Origin: UBA10364 sp905182675 | GTDB lineage: Bacteria; Bacteroidota; Bacteroidia; Flavobacteriales; Schleiferiaceae | Direction of reading: 5' to 3' | DNA: 17,848 nt | Assembly: GCA_963933975.1 (NCBI GenBank) | Contig: CAWVWE010000032.1 | Location: 1 to 17,848 of the forward strand | Shown: piece after piece, positions 1 through 7,679 of the stretch | Layout of the letters: each line of letters opens with the position of its first letter | Numbering within the stretch: position 1 is the first letter of the stretch | The notes under the pieces: model-generated | What the model was told of the DNA's origin: nothing | What the model saw: only the letters and a program-made list of their open reading frames with translations | The model's database searches: none | Translations under genes and position numbers: made by a program

Positions 1-535
1 CGAGCAATTGAACTGCCTCAGCTAGCTCTTCTAACAGTCCGTCTGTACCAGTAATGATTTGTTCTTGCGTATCGTATGCCGGAAACCAATTGGCATCAGT
101 TGAGCCAGTAATAGCGTCTGAATACGGAATGTCTCCATAGGCTAGGGTTAATGTAGAAAACACCCAGCTTTTCATCACCTTAGCCGCACCTTCCATTTGT
201 GCATTACCAGCTTCTGCTGCTACGCGTTCTGCCTCAATAATATTACCGAGACTCGCATAGTTTTGATTCCATGTATTTGGGAACGCATTCCAGCTGTATT
301 CGCCAATAACTGCGCGCAGTGTTTTTGCCGCAAGTTGTGAAGCAACATTCCCTAATAAATAGCTTTGTGTTACAGAGGTACTTACGCTTGAACGTAAACC
401 TTCCGTAAACAAAACACCAGCATCTACATTAGAGGGCTCGTTAGGGTTCTCGTTAATAGATGATAATTTCTCGCAACTTTGAAAACTAAGACCCGCCATT
501 GCGATGAGCGCGCCTACAAAAAATGATTTTTTCAT
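1..535 (-). CDS. SusD/RagB-like outer-membrane lipoprotein (partial, N-terminal part)
   Basis: This gene is cut by the left edge; about 178 N-terminal codons are visible. The start (ATG at 535) gives a lipoprotein signal peptide, MKKSFFVGALIAMAGLSFQS followed by Cys21, so the mature protein should be anchored by that cysteine. After it comes an Asn/Pro-rich stretch (INENPNEPSNVDAG) typical of the SusD-like families. Further on, a helical region with Trp/Ala-rich segments and the motif LAYGDIPYSDA is characteristic of SusD-type ligand-binding proteins. These proteins form a lid on a SusC-type transporter and capture glycans or other nutrients at the cell surface. It lies 10 bases downstream of the susC-like gene and is surely cotranscribed with it. 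The substrate cannot be told from this fragment. I am confident of the family. Confidence 0.9.
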   Translation of the reverse strand, partial: MKKSFFVGALIAMAGLSFQSCEKLSSINENPNEPSNVDAGVLFTEGLRSSVSTSVTQSYLLGNVASQLAAKTLRAVIGEYSWNAFPNTWNQNYASLGNIIEAERVAAEAGNAQMEGAAKVMKSWVFSTLTLAYGDIPYSDAITGSTDANWFPAYDTQEQIITGTDGLLEELAEAVQLL

Positions 536-545
536 TGTTAGAGTC

Positions 546-3500
546 TTAAAGATTTGCATTAATAGAGAAACCGAAGCTTCTTAGTGAAGGCATTGAGGTA
601 CTCTCATACCCATTCACGAACAGTCCATTTCTTATAGAATAAGTCTCTGGATCAATGGTCGGTACCCTAGTGAATAAAAGAAGATTACGTCCAACAAAGC
701 TTACAGTAAGGCCTTTTAGCCCTGTGTTGGTAAGCTTGTCAGCAGGTACGGTGTAAGCTATACTCAGTTCACGAAGCTTGAGGTAAGAGGCATCGAACGT
801 TGACGGCTCTATGTTATCTCTACTCCAAACGTTACCGTAGTATTTGTAATAGTAATCACGGATAGGTACAGATACTGTGTTCTCTACTAAATTTCCACTA
901 GCGTCGTACATGACTCCTGAACCAACTACGCCACCTGCTTGATCAAGGTTGTATAATGGTTCACCATTGCCGTCGTAGGTGACATCGTAGATTACACGAC
1001 CATCAATGGCATTCATATCAAGATGCGGATCGTTGTCGTTTACGAGATTACCTGCTGTGTTGTGTAAGGTATGTGAACGCGAGTAGATCAATCCACCGAT
1101 CTGACCGTCGAATAGAATATTTGCTTGCCAGTTACCTACTGAGAAACTGTTCATCCATCCAATACGTGCTTTTGGCTGGTAAGAACCTATCGTACTTTTT
1201 TCTTCGCTTACCATTGGTAACCCATCTTGATGGATGATGTTATCATTCTCATCACGCATGAAGGTTAATCCTTTAAGTTGGCCTAGAAGTTCACCTTCTA
1301 CAGCAACGTATTCTAAGCCCACAGTTCCACCATCGTTAGGGAACATACTTGCAACGATAGGATAACCTCCGCTAACACCGTCAGGTAGTTCAGTCACTAC
1401 AGCACGATTCGCACCAAGGTTGATGCGCGAATGCCAGGTCAGTTTATCGTTTTTAACGATATCCCCGAATAATTGGAGTTCAATACCTCTGTTACGAATA
1501 GCGCCGCCGTTCGCAAGTCTACTGGTACGTCCAGTAGAAGTGGCTACAGGTAGGTAAATGATCTGATCTTTAGTAGTCATGTCATAAACGGCTAAATCCA
1601 CACCAAAGCGCCCTTTAGCGAAGCGCGCGTCAATACCAAACTCGCTTGAATTAGTACGTTCTGGACGCAGGTTAGGGTTCGTCGCGAATGTATTGACACC
1701 AAAGGCTGGATAACCGCCAAACATTGCAGCCGGGCTGTAGGTGTTATTCAAAAGATAGGGATCAGTATCTGAACCTACGGCAGCAACTGCAGCGCGAAGC
1801 TTCAAGAAGCTGATTGAGCCTAAATCTGCCATTTCAGAAACGATCATAGAAGCGGAAGCCGCCGGGTAGAAGTAACTGTTATTAGCCGTAGGTAACGTGG
1901 AAGACCAGTCATTACGAGCGCTTAGATCTAAGTAGTATGTGCTTTTGTAAGCAAAAGAGGCCAAACCAAACAGTGAGCGAATCGCCTTGCGTGCATACCG
2001 GCTTTCGGTTTGAACGTTTGAGCGGTTATTCGTCAAGGTGAAAACACCCGGCTGAAGAAGCTGCGGGTTATTCGCAACAAGCGATGAGCTCTGCTGCATC
2101 ATAAGGTTTCCACCAATTTTAGCATCGATCCGTAAATCTTTTTGCTCCATTGGTGCAGCATTTGCCCAAGATAAAAGTGCTTCTGTATTGTTCTCACTAA
2201 AAGAAAGACGGTCTTCACGATAGCTACCAAACAGTACTTTTTTAGTAGAAGTCGCTCTGCGGTACTGGCGAATATCATTCTTCATATCCTGACCTGAACG
2301 AAGGCGTATGTTCATACGATCGTTAATGTGATAAGTCGCATTGATATCTCCTAAAAGACGCGATGCGTTGAAACTGTTTGTGTTTTCATTGACAATAAGA
2401 AACGGGTTGTTTCCCCAAAGTTCCTCAACGTAAGATTGCTGAACGTTTTCTTGTCCTGGCTTCCATATATTGCGCAAATCATCGATTGGCGTATTACGTG
2501 GTATCCAAAGAAAAGAATACATTACGGAAGAGCTTTCATCGTACCCAGCGTTTGGTACATTGTCTGAACCCGAGCCTACATACATCGCGTTTGCTCTGAA
2601 CTCTAAGCGATTATTAAAGAGTTTTTTACCCATTGACGTTTGAAGCGTATTCCGATTCAAGTCAGTGTTAGGTACGATACCTCGTCTGTTAAGCTGAGTT
2701 CCCGAAAATCTGAAATCGCCATTTTCATCCGCATGAGAAATACTCACGTTGTTGTTGGTACTTACTCCTGTTTGAAAGAAGTTTCGCATGTTGTCAGGAG
2801 CAGCTTCGAAAGGCACTGCGTCATCGTCAGAGTTAAACACTTTTACATTTTGGCCATTCGTACGTGGTCCCCAGTTTTCACCGAAGGCATCGTAGTAATC
2901 ACCGGTATAGGTAGCTCCATCGTTGTAGCTGTATTTACCTCCACCACCGTTACCAAACTGGTCTTGGAAGTTGGGTAATTTCAAAGGGGTTTCAAGCACA
3001 GTGTTAGAATTCACACTTACGCCCCAGCCCTTGCTGTTTTTCCCTGTTTTCGTAGTTACGTAAATAACCCCATTCGCAGCACGCGAACCGTACAATGCGG
3101 CGGCAGCTGGTCCTTTTAAGACAGAAATATTTTCAATATCGAAAGAATTGATAATCTGCGCACCATTACCAAAGTCAATGGTTGAAGAACCGTTCAGGCC
3201 ATCGCCTGGAGAAAATAAACCATTGGTGATGGGAACACCGTTCACAATAAAGAGGGCTTGACTGTTTCCGTTCAACGACGTTTGTCCACGAATGGTCACG
3301 TTTGAAGAAGCAGTAGGACCTGATGAACCGCTAGTAACATAAACTCCGGCAAGCTTTCCGCTGAGGTTGTCAACGGCATTTGCTGCCGGTACTGAGGCAA
3401 TGTCTTTACTTTTTAGCCCTTGAACGGCATAGCCTAAGGCACGCTCTTCACGTGACACCCCTAGGGCAGTAATGACTACTTCTTCTAATTGGATCTCTGA

Positions 3501-3806
3501 CGGAGTCAAAGTCACATTTAAGATAGATTTGCCCGAGACGTCAACGGTCTGCGTTTTAAATCCGAAATAACTGAAGACCAATTTTGTCTGGCCATTATAC
3601 AATGCAATGTTGTACTGGCCCATGGCATCAGTCAACGTTCCTTCCTGACCATTTAAAACAGTAACTGAAGCACCTATTACAGGGTCTCCAGAATTATCTG
3701 TTACGGCTCCAGTGATTTTTTGCTGTGCCCATCCGGATTGAGCGAACCCAATGAATAGAAAGAGAAAAGCAATAAAATGTGAATAACGATTGTGTCGTTT
3801 TCGCAT
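546..3806 (-). CDS. SusC/RagA-family TonB-linked outer-membrane transporter
   Basis: The 1086-residue protein has the full architecture of the SusC family. Residues about 1-28 form a signal peptide ending in GWA-QQ. A carboxypeptidase-D-like regulatory domain follows at about 30-110 (ITGAVTDNSGDPVIGASV). A TonB-box-like segment, EEVVITALG, lies near residue 110. The plug domain, with the hallmark NVTIRGQTSL and FIVNGVPI segments, spans about 115-260, and the rest is a large beta barrel ending FGFSINANL. It should import a nutrient bound by the adjacent SusD-like lipoprotein, powered by TonB-ExbBD. Length is in the normal range and I see no frameshift. No regulator (HTCS, SusR or sigma/anti-sigma) or glycoside hydrolase is directly next to it, so the substrate is unknown. 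The start is preceded by AT-rich sequence without a Shine-Dalgarno motif, which is usual in this phylum. Confidence 0.97.
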   Translation of the reverse strand: MRKRHNRYSHFIAFLFLFIGFAQSGWAQQKITGAVTDNSGDPVIGASVTVLNGQEGTLTDAMGQYNIALYNGQTKLVFSYFGFKTQTVDVSGKSILNVTLTPSEIQLEEVVITALGVSREERALGYAVQGLKSKDIASVPAANAVDNLSGKLAGVYVTSGSSGPTASSNVTIRGQTSLNGNSQALFIVNGVPITNGLFSPGDGLNGSSTIDFGNGAQIINSFDIENISVLKGPAAAALYGSRAANGVIYVTTKTGKNSKGWGVSVNSNTVLETPLKLPNFQDQFGNGGGGKYSYNDGATYTGDYYDAFGENWGPRTNGQNVKVFNSDDDAVPFEAAPDNMRNFFQTGVSTNNNVSISHADENGDFRFSGTQLNRRGIVPNTDLNRNTLQTSMGKKLFNNRLEFRANAMYVGSGSDNVPNAGYDESSSVMYSFLWIPRNTPIDDLRNIWKPGQENVQQSYVEELWGNNPFLIVNENTNSFNASRLLGDINATYHINDRMNIRLRSGQDMKNDIRQYRRATSTKKVLFGSYREDRLSFSENNTEALLSWANAAPMEQKDLRIDAKIGGNLMMQQSSSLVANNPQLLQPGVFTLTNNRSNVQTESRYARKAIRSLFGLASFAYKSTYYLDLSARNDWSSTLPTANNSYFYPAASASMIVSEMADLGSISFLKLRAAVAAVGSDTDPYLLNNTYSPAAMFGGYPAFGVNTFATNPNLRPERTNSSEFGIDARFAKGRFGVDLAVYDMTTKDQIIYLPVATSTGRTSRLANGGAIRNRGIELQLFGDIVKNDKLTWHSRINLGANRAVVTELPDGVSGGYPIVASMFPNDGGTVGLEYVAVEGELLGQLKGLTFMRDENDNIIHQDGLPMVSEEKSTIGSYQPKARIGWMNSFSVGNWQANILFDGQIGGLIYSRSHTLHNTAGNLVNDNDPHLDMNAIDGRVIYDVTYDGNGEPLYNLDQAGGVVGSGVMYDASGNLVENTVSVPIRDYYYKYYGNVWSRDNIEPSTFDASYLKLRELSIAYTVPADKLTNTGLKGLTVSFVGRNLLLFTRVPTIDPETYSIRNGLFVNGYESTSMPSLRSFGFSINANL

Positions 3807-3831
3807 AAGATGATGTATTATTTAGATTAGT

Positions 3832-3896
3832 ACCTCTATTTAGCAGACGCAAAAGAGGTGGACAGAAGATCTGCCACTGGGTAAATTCAGAATTTA
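3832..3896 (-). promoter_or_regulatory. Inverted repeats in the susC leader
   Basis: Just upstream of susC are two clear inverted repeats. One pairs 3832-3837 (acctct) with 3854-3859 (agaggt) across a 16-base loop and begins 25 bases before the start codon. The other is the interrupted palindrome TAAATTC-A-GAATTTA at 3882-3896. They could be an operator or form leader RNA structure affecting susC translation. No regulator is known here, so the role is inference. Confidence 0.3.
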
Positions 3897-3910
3897 AATA
3901 AGAGATTGGA

Positions 3911-4123
3911 TCAGAATACGCTAAACGTAGTGGATCCAGCTATTTTAGAGGCGAATGGCAAGGCATGTTTACCTCTCGAATGCATTTCAGGAATAGTCCT
4001 GACATCCTTTTGATCTAAATCGGCAGGGTCGATTTCTTGTACATAGTCTTGTACAGGAAAAGAGCTGTTTTCTTCTAGTTGTAACTCTTCGATTGAGCTT
4101 TGTAAGAGATCCGATAGATTCAT
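3911..4123 (-). CDS. Hypothetical 70-residue protein or leader ORF upstream of susC
   Basis: This ORF of 70 codons lies 104 bases upstream of susC on the same strand. The product is sharply two-part. Residues 1-46 are acidic and helix-prone (LLQSSIEELQLEEN, then EIDPADLDQKD). Residues 48-70 are basic to neutral (SRGKHALPFASKIAG, ending in aromatics). It has no signal peptide, membrane segment or domain that I recognise. A good -7 promoter box lies only 9 bases before its ATG, so its own message would have almost no leader. It could be a real small protein made with the susC operon, a leader peptide, or a chance ORF in a long 5' untranslated region. The absence of any other gene here and the same orientation mildly favour a real product. 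Confidence 0.4.
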   Translation of the reverse strand: MNLSDLLQSSIEELQLEENSSFPVQDYVQEIDPADLDQKDVRTIPEMHSRGKHALPFASKIAGSTTFSVF

Positions 4124-4132
4124 AAATCAGCA

Positions 4133-4140
4133 CAAACGTA
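4133..4140 (-). promoter_or_regulatory. Candidate -7 promoter element for the susC transcript
   Basis: On the minus strand this reads TACGTTTG, a perfect match to the Bacteroidota -7 consensus TAnnTTTG. I see no clear TTG at the usual -33 distance. Transcription would start around 4127-4129, about 320 bases before susC, so the 70-codon ORF would lie at the head of the message. No comparable box is present between that ORF and susC. Confidence 0.4.
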
Positions 4141-4162
4141 GACTAAAGTATATACTAAGTAT

Positions 4163-4180
4163 TTAACACTACGTTAACAC
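4163..4180. repeat. Direct repeat TTAACAC x2, 11-base period
   Basis: The heptamer ttaacac occurs at 4163-4169 and again at 4174-4180, separated by tacg. The 11-base period puts both copies on the same face of the helix, and they sit about 25-45 bases upstream of the candidate -7 box at 4133-4140. That is where an activator would bind. The function is inferred from position only. Confidence 0.35.
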
Positions 4181-4203
4181 GTCCCTTATCGGAAAAACTA
4201 ATA

Positions 4204-4599
4204 CTATATTTTCCTGTTGACAGAGATTTCCACAGGACAGCTCGCCTCTAAAACCGCAAGTGCGCTGCAGTATTTCGTTTTAGTTAATGCTATCGCTCTA
4301 TTTAATACTTCATCAGGCGCATCTGTTTCCAGAGTGATCAGTAAGGTAATAGCATTAAATATTCTAGGCATTTCTTCACGGCGTGTAGCAATGACCTCAC
4401 TCGCATAAGAAGTAATCTCGTACCTCCCCTTTCGGAGTATATGGATAAGGTCGATTGTACTGCAACCCGCTAAAGCGATAAGCATAAGCTGCATTGGAGA
4501 AGCTCCTCCTTCCTCCTGCGAATCTAACAATATCTCATGATTGCCTGCCTTGGCCTTCATTCCGAAGTTGTTATCTGTTCGCTCTAGAGAAATTTTCAT
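4204..4599 (-). CDS. OsmC family protein
   Basis: The 131-residue protein matches the OsmC/Ohr superfamily. It has the segment GGASPMQLMLIALAGCSTID with conserved Cys46, and the second conserved cysteine in KYCSALAVL (Cys111). A third cysteine, Cys121, lies near the C-terminus. OsmC/Ohr proteins are cytoplasmic dimers; many reduce organic hydroperoxides through the two-cysteine pair, but YhfA-like members have uncertain substrates, and the short length fits that subgroup. The gene starts 5 bases after the sulP stop codon, so the two are certainly cotranscribed and probably translationally coupled. Family assignment is firm; peroxidase activity is inferred. Confidence 0.9.
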   Translation of the reverse strand: MKISLERTDNNFGMKAKAGNHEILLDSQEEGGASPMQLMLIALAGCSTIDLIHILRKGRYEITSYASEVIATRREEMPRIFNAITLLITLETDAPDEVLNRAIALTKTKYCSALAVLEASCPVEISVNRKI

Positions 4600-4604
4600 A
4601 AGGG

Positions 4605-6233
4605 TTACTTTTTCTTAAATATACTCCCTACGACGCTTGATTTGACCGTTTGTTTCAATACAACTTTCTCAAATTGAGCTACTGGTTCTTTACCAACAGT
4701 ATCACCAAACCCAACGAGGACTACTTCGATGTTTCTTAAGACGGCACTTATTTGAAATTCTTCAATGATTTCTTTCACATCTAAGTGCATACTCAGCGTT
4801 GCTGTGGCATCCAATATGATTTTTGAATCATCCGGGACCGTATTTAAAGTCCTTTGTATGCTCGCTTTATTTAGAAAGCTGACACTCTCAGAGAAGGCAA
4901 TTACAATGGGCTCACCTTTTTCGTAATGCTTAATGTCAAATTTATAAGGGATTTTGAAATTCTCCCACAAAATGAAGACAACAGCAACAACTAATCCTAA
5001 GGCAATTCCGGAGAGTAGATCTGTAAAGACTATACCAAGGACCGTTATAGCAAATGGTATGAATTCGGACCTTCCTCGTTTCCACATATTAATAACAAGA
5101 CTTGGCTTGGCCAATTTATAGCCCACTAGAAGAAGAATGGCAGCTAGTGCACTCAGTGGTATCAAGTTTAATAATTTTGGAATACTAAAGGCACAGATTA
5201 ATAATAAAGCACCATGAAGAAATGCGGAGGTCTTTGTTCTTCCTCCACTTTGAATATTAGCTGATGAACGCACGATCACTTGCGTTATGGGCAAGCCACC
5301 TATTAATCCACTCACAATATTACCGGCGCCTTGGGCAAACAACTCTCTATTGGTTGGTGTAATTCTTTTGTAGGGATCTAACTTATCAGTGGCCTCTACA
5401 CAGAGTAATGTTTCTAATGAGGCAACAACAGCCATAGTGACTCCAATAGCATAGATAGAAGGATTCAAAAATGCCTTAAAATCTGGTGTAGTAAACTGCG
5501 AAAGAAAACTTGAAAAACCATCATTAACCGGAATGGCAACAATCTGCGACGCATTTAATGATAAACCCTCATAATCAGCAAACAACACGTTGATACCTAT
5601 ACCCATCAAAACAACCACTAATGGCCCTTGTATAATGGTTGAAAAAGATAAGTTCTTAATAAACTTCTGCTCCCACAACACTAAAATCAGAAGTCCTAAC
5701 CCAGAAATCAACATAGCAGTGTTCGAAAGATTACCAAGCATGTAACTCATCTCTGAGAAGGTGTTATGTCCATCCTGCTGAATAAAAGAAAGGTCTCCTG
5801 CGGGATCCGAATCATAACCAACAGCATGAGGAATTTGCTTTAAGAAGATAATAATCCCAATGCCAGAGAGCATTCCTTTAATAACAGAAGACGGAAAATA
5901 GTAACCGATCACACCTGCTTTCAATACACCCAATAATACTTGAACGATACCAGCGACAACAACGGCAGCTAGAAACGTCGGGTAGGAACCGAGCTCTTCA
6001 ATAGCTCCATAGACGATAACTGCTAATCCAGCAGCTGGCCCGCTAACACCAAGAGGACTGCCACTTAATGGGGCGACAATTAGACCACCTATTATACCTG
6101 CAATCAATCCTGAAAACAAGGGAGCACCTGATGCCAAGGCTATGCCTAAACAAAGCGGTAGTGCAACTAAAAACACGACTAGGGAACTAGGTAAATCAAA
6201 CTTAAAATTTGAGGCTATACTTTGATCTTGCAT
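4605..6233 (-). CDS. SulP/SLC26 family inorganic anion transporter with STAS domain
   Basis: The 542-residue protein carries the SulP signature from its N-terminus: LPSSLVVFLVALPLCLGIAL, then GLIAGIIGGLIVAPLSGSPL and SGPAAGLAVIV, followed by many hydrophobic helices up to about residue 415. A C-terminal cytoplasmic STAS domain of about 100 residues follows (IVIAFSESVSFLNKASI, then IILDATATLSMHLDVKEII). SulP proteins move sulfate, bicarbonate or other anions across the inner membrane, often with sodium or protons. The substrate cannot be read from the sequence; no carbonic anhydrase or sulfur-assimilation gene is next to it. It is the first gene of a two-gene unit with osmC. The start ATG at 6233 gives a short hydrophilic N-terminus before the first helix, as usual. 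Confidence 0.95.
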   Translation of the reverse strand: MQDQSIASNFKFDLPSSLVVFLVALPLCLGIALASGAPLFSGLIAGIIGGLIVAPLSGSPLGVSGPAAGLAVIVYGAIEELGSYPTFLAAVVVAGIVQVLLGVLKAGVIGYYFPSSVIKGMLSGIGIIIFLKQIPHAVGYDSDPAGDLSFIQQDGHNTFSEMSYMLGNLSNTAMLISGLGLLILVLWEQKFIKNLSFSTIIQGPLVVVLMGIGINVLFADYEGLSLNASQIVAIPVNDGFSSFLSQFTTPDFKAFLNPSIYAIGVTMAVVASLETLLCVEATDKLDPYKRITPTNRELFAQGAGNIVSGLIGGLPITQVIVRSSANIQSGGRTKTSAFLHGALLLICAFSIPKLLNLIPLSALAAILLLVGYKLAKPSLVINMWKRGRSEFIPFAITVLGIVFTDLLSGIALGLVVAVVFILWENFKIPYKFDIKHYEKGEPIVIAFSESVSFLNKASIQRTLNTVPDDSKIILDATATLSMHLDVKEIIEEFQISAVLRNIEVVLVGFGDTVGKEPVAQFEKVVLKQTVKSSVVGSIFKKK

Positions 6234-6271
6234 GTAGGTGTTTTATTATTCTCAGATTATGGGTCAATTAT

Positions 6272-6394
6272 ACAAAGAACCCCGTTAATTCTCGTTAGTT
6301 TAATTATTATACTGCTCATTTGCATTTTTTATACAACCTGTCAATAAAGGAAGAACCGCACTTTGATCAGCATTATATTTTAATCGTTCTTTGT
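6272..6394. promoter_or_regulatory. Divergent promoter region with inverted GTTCTTTGT copies
   Basis: The 164-base gap between sulP (leftward) and the hydrolase gene (rightward) holds the same nonamer twice in opposite orientation: acaaagaac at 6272-6280 and gttctttgt at 6386-6394. Each ends in the TTTG half of the Bacteroidota -7 box and faces its own gene. On the rightward side a TTG at 6363-6365 lies 20 bases upstream, close to the usual -33 spacing, and would give an almost leaderless hydrolase message. The match to the first half of the box is poor, so this is a tentative call. Confidence 0.3.
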
Positions 6395-6397
6395 TAG

Positions 6398-7192
6398 ATG
6401 CTTTGCTACAGTGAACATATCAACCATCCAAATGCCCCTTGGGTCACATTTGTGCACGGAGCCGGAGGGTCCAGTACCATCTGGTACAAACAACTCCGTT
6501 CGTTTCAAAGTAAATTCAATGTTTTATTGATCGATTTAAGAGGCCATGGACGCAGTAAAAATGCGTTTTATGAAAAAATAAAAAATTACAGCTTCACGAC
6601 TATAGGAGATGAAGTCTTAGAAGTTTTAGACCATTTAAAGATTCAGAAAACGCATTGGGTAGGTATTTCCTTAGGAACAATTATTATTAGAGAAATCACG
6701 GAACGTCATCCTCACCGTACCCTGAGTATGATCATGGGTGGTGCTGTCATGAAGCTCAATAAGCGGGGTCAAGTACTGATGAGGACAGGTGCTGCCTTAA
6801 AAAGCGTTATACCCTATATGATCCTCTACAAGTTTTTAGCGTGGGTTATTATGCCGAAAAAAACGCATAAAGAATCACGTAATCTTTTCGCTAGAGAGGC
6901 TAAAAAATTATACCAAAGGGAATTTAAAAGATGGTTCACTCTAGTAGCTGAAGTTAACCCACTATTAAAATATTTCAGGTTTAAAGACAGTAAGGTACCT
7001 ACACTTTATATCATGGGAAGTGAAGACCACATGTTCCTACCAAGTATTCGGAAAATTGTCGCTACGCATCAAAGTGCCCTTCTACATGTTATAGAACAAT
7101 GTGGCCACGTTGTTAACGTAGAGCAACCAGAGATATTCAACGCTGAGGCAATGAAGTTTCTGATCTCTATTGATTCCAAAAAGTCAGAATGA
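6398..7192 (+). CDS. Alpha/beta hydrolase
   Basis: The 264-residue protein has the alpha/beta hydrolase fold with a complete catalytic triad. The oxyanion-hole HG motif is in FVHGAGGSS (residues 18-26). The nucleophile elbow GISLG gives Ser91. The acid is Asp210 in YIMGSEDHMF and the base His237 in EQCGHVVNVEQP. A basic lid-like insert lies at about 115-190. There is no signal peptide, so it should be cytoplasmic. The substrate is unknown; such proteins are esterases, lipases, haloperoxidase-like or C-C bond hydrolases. The start at 6398 leaves the usual short N-terminus before the HG motif. Its last codons overlap the next gene by 4 bases (ATGA), which indicates translational coupling. Confidence 0.92.
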   Translation: MLCYSEHINHPNAPWVTFVHGAGGSSTIWYKQLRSFQSKFNVLLIDLRGHGRSKNAFYEKIKNYSFTTIGDEVLEVLDHLKIQKTHWVGISLGTIIIREITERHPHRTLSMIMGGAVMKLNKRGQVLMRTGAALKSVIPYMILYKFLAWVIMPKKTHKESRNLFAREAKKLYQREFKRWFTLVAEVNPLLKYFRFKDSKVPTLYIMGSEDHMFLPSIRKIVATHQSALLHVIEQCGHVVNVEQPEIFNAEAMKFLISIDSKKSE

Positions 7193-7482
7193 AATTATCA
7201 TTAATAACCTTTAAATGGACCGCACTTTTAGAAGGTGCTTCATTTATCCTTTTATTGTTCATATGCATGCCATTAAAATATGGTGCAGGCATTTTATGGC
7301 CAAACAAAATCATGGGTATGGCCCATGGAGTTCTCACTGTAATCTATCTTATTACGTTGCTGAATTTTGCTTTTCAGTACAAAATAGGTTTGGCAAAAAC
7401 ACTATCATTTTTGATCATGTCTTTCTTGCCCTTTGGAACATTTTATGCAGAAAGAAAATGGTTGAGACCTTTAGAGGCCTAA
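7189..7482 (+). CDS. DUF3817 family integral membrane protein
   Basis: The 97-residue protein has three predicted membrane helices at about 10-28, 44-62 and 68-86. The pattern of the DUF3817 (YdzA-like) family is recognisable: an early LLEGASFILLLF, the central PLKYGAG and MGMAHGVLTVIY, and the C-terminal PFGTFYAERK. The GxxHG-type segment in helix 2 is a family hallmark. Its function is not known. It overlaps the upstream hydrolase by 4 bases, so the pair is coexpressed. Its stop codon overlaps that of the convergent small gene on the other strand. Confidence 0.85.
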   Translation: MKLSLITFKWTALLEGASFILLLFICMPLKYGAGILWPNKIMGMAHGVLTVIYLITLLNFAFQYKIGLAKTLSFLIMSFLPFGTFYAERKWLRPLEA

Positions 7483-7646
7483 TCTTCCATGGTGTTGATT
7501 CTCAAAAGTAATTCCTGCGCCTCACCCGCTAGCTTGTCACTTTCTGTTCTATTGGTATGACTGAGCTGGTAGCTTTTTTCAATCATCGCATCATACTGTG
7601 CTTCCAATTTTTCTTTTTCCGTTTTCTTCTTGAACAAACCAAACAT
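7479..7646 (-). CDS. Lacal_2735-type small conserved protein
   Basis: The product has 55 residues if it starts at ATG 7646 (MFGLFKKKTEKEKL). It is a highly charged helical protein with the pattern of the Lacal_2735 family of Flavobacteriia: an MFGLFKKK start, EKLEAQYDAMIEKSYQLS, then NRTESDKLAGEAQELLLRI. The function is unknown. An upstream GTG at 7679 would add 11 residues, but I prefer the ATG for two reasons. It matches the family N-terminus and is preceded by an A-rich, AAAGG-containing stretch. A perfect -7 promoter box also lies between the two candidates. Its stop codon overlaps the DUF3817 stop in convergent orientation. Confidence 0.8.
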   Translation of the reverse strand: MFGLFKKKTEKEKLEAQYDAMIEKSYQLSHTNRTESDKLAGEAQELLLRINTMED

Positions 7647-7667
7647 TACCTTTATTTTTAGATATAA

Positions 7668-7675
7668 CAAATCTA
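7668..7675 (-). promoter_or_regulatory. Candidate -7 promoter element for the Lacal_2735-type gene
   Basis: On the minus strand this reads TAGATTTG, matching TAnnTTTG exactly. Transcription would start near 7662, leaving about 15 bases before the ATG at 7646 and excluding the upstream GTG start at 7679. No clear -33 TTG is seen. Confidence 0.4.
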
Positions 7676-7679
7676 ACAC

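Noticed and set aside
2640..2978. Plus-strand ORF of 112 codons inside susC
   Set aside because: It lies wholly inside the well-supported susC coding frame and its translation has no recognisable features.
7215..7511. Alternative plus-strand reading frame overlapping the DUF3817 gene
   Set aside because: The overlapping frame encodes a clear family protein with membrane helices and a coupled start; this frame has neither.
7647..7679. GTG-initiated extension of the Lacal_2735-type protein
   Set aside because: Family members start at MFGLFKK, and a -7 promoter box lies within the extension.
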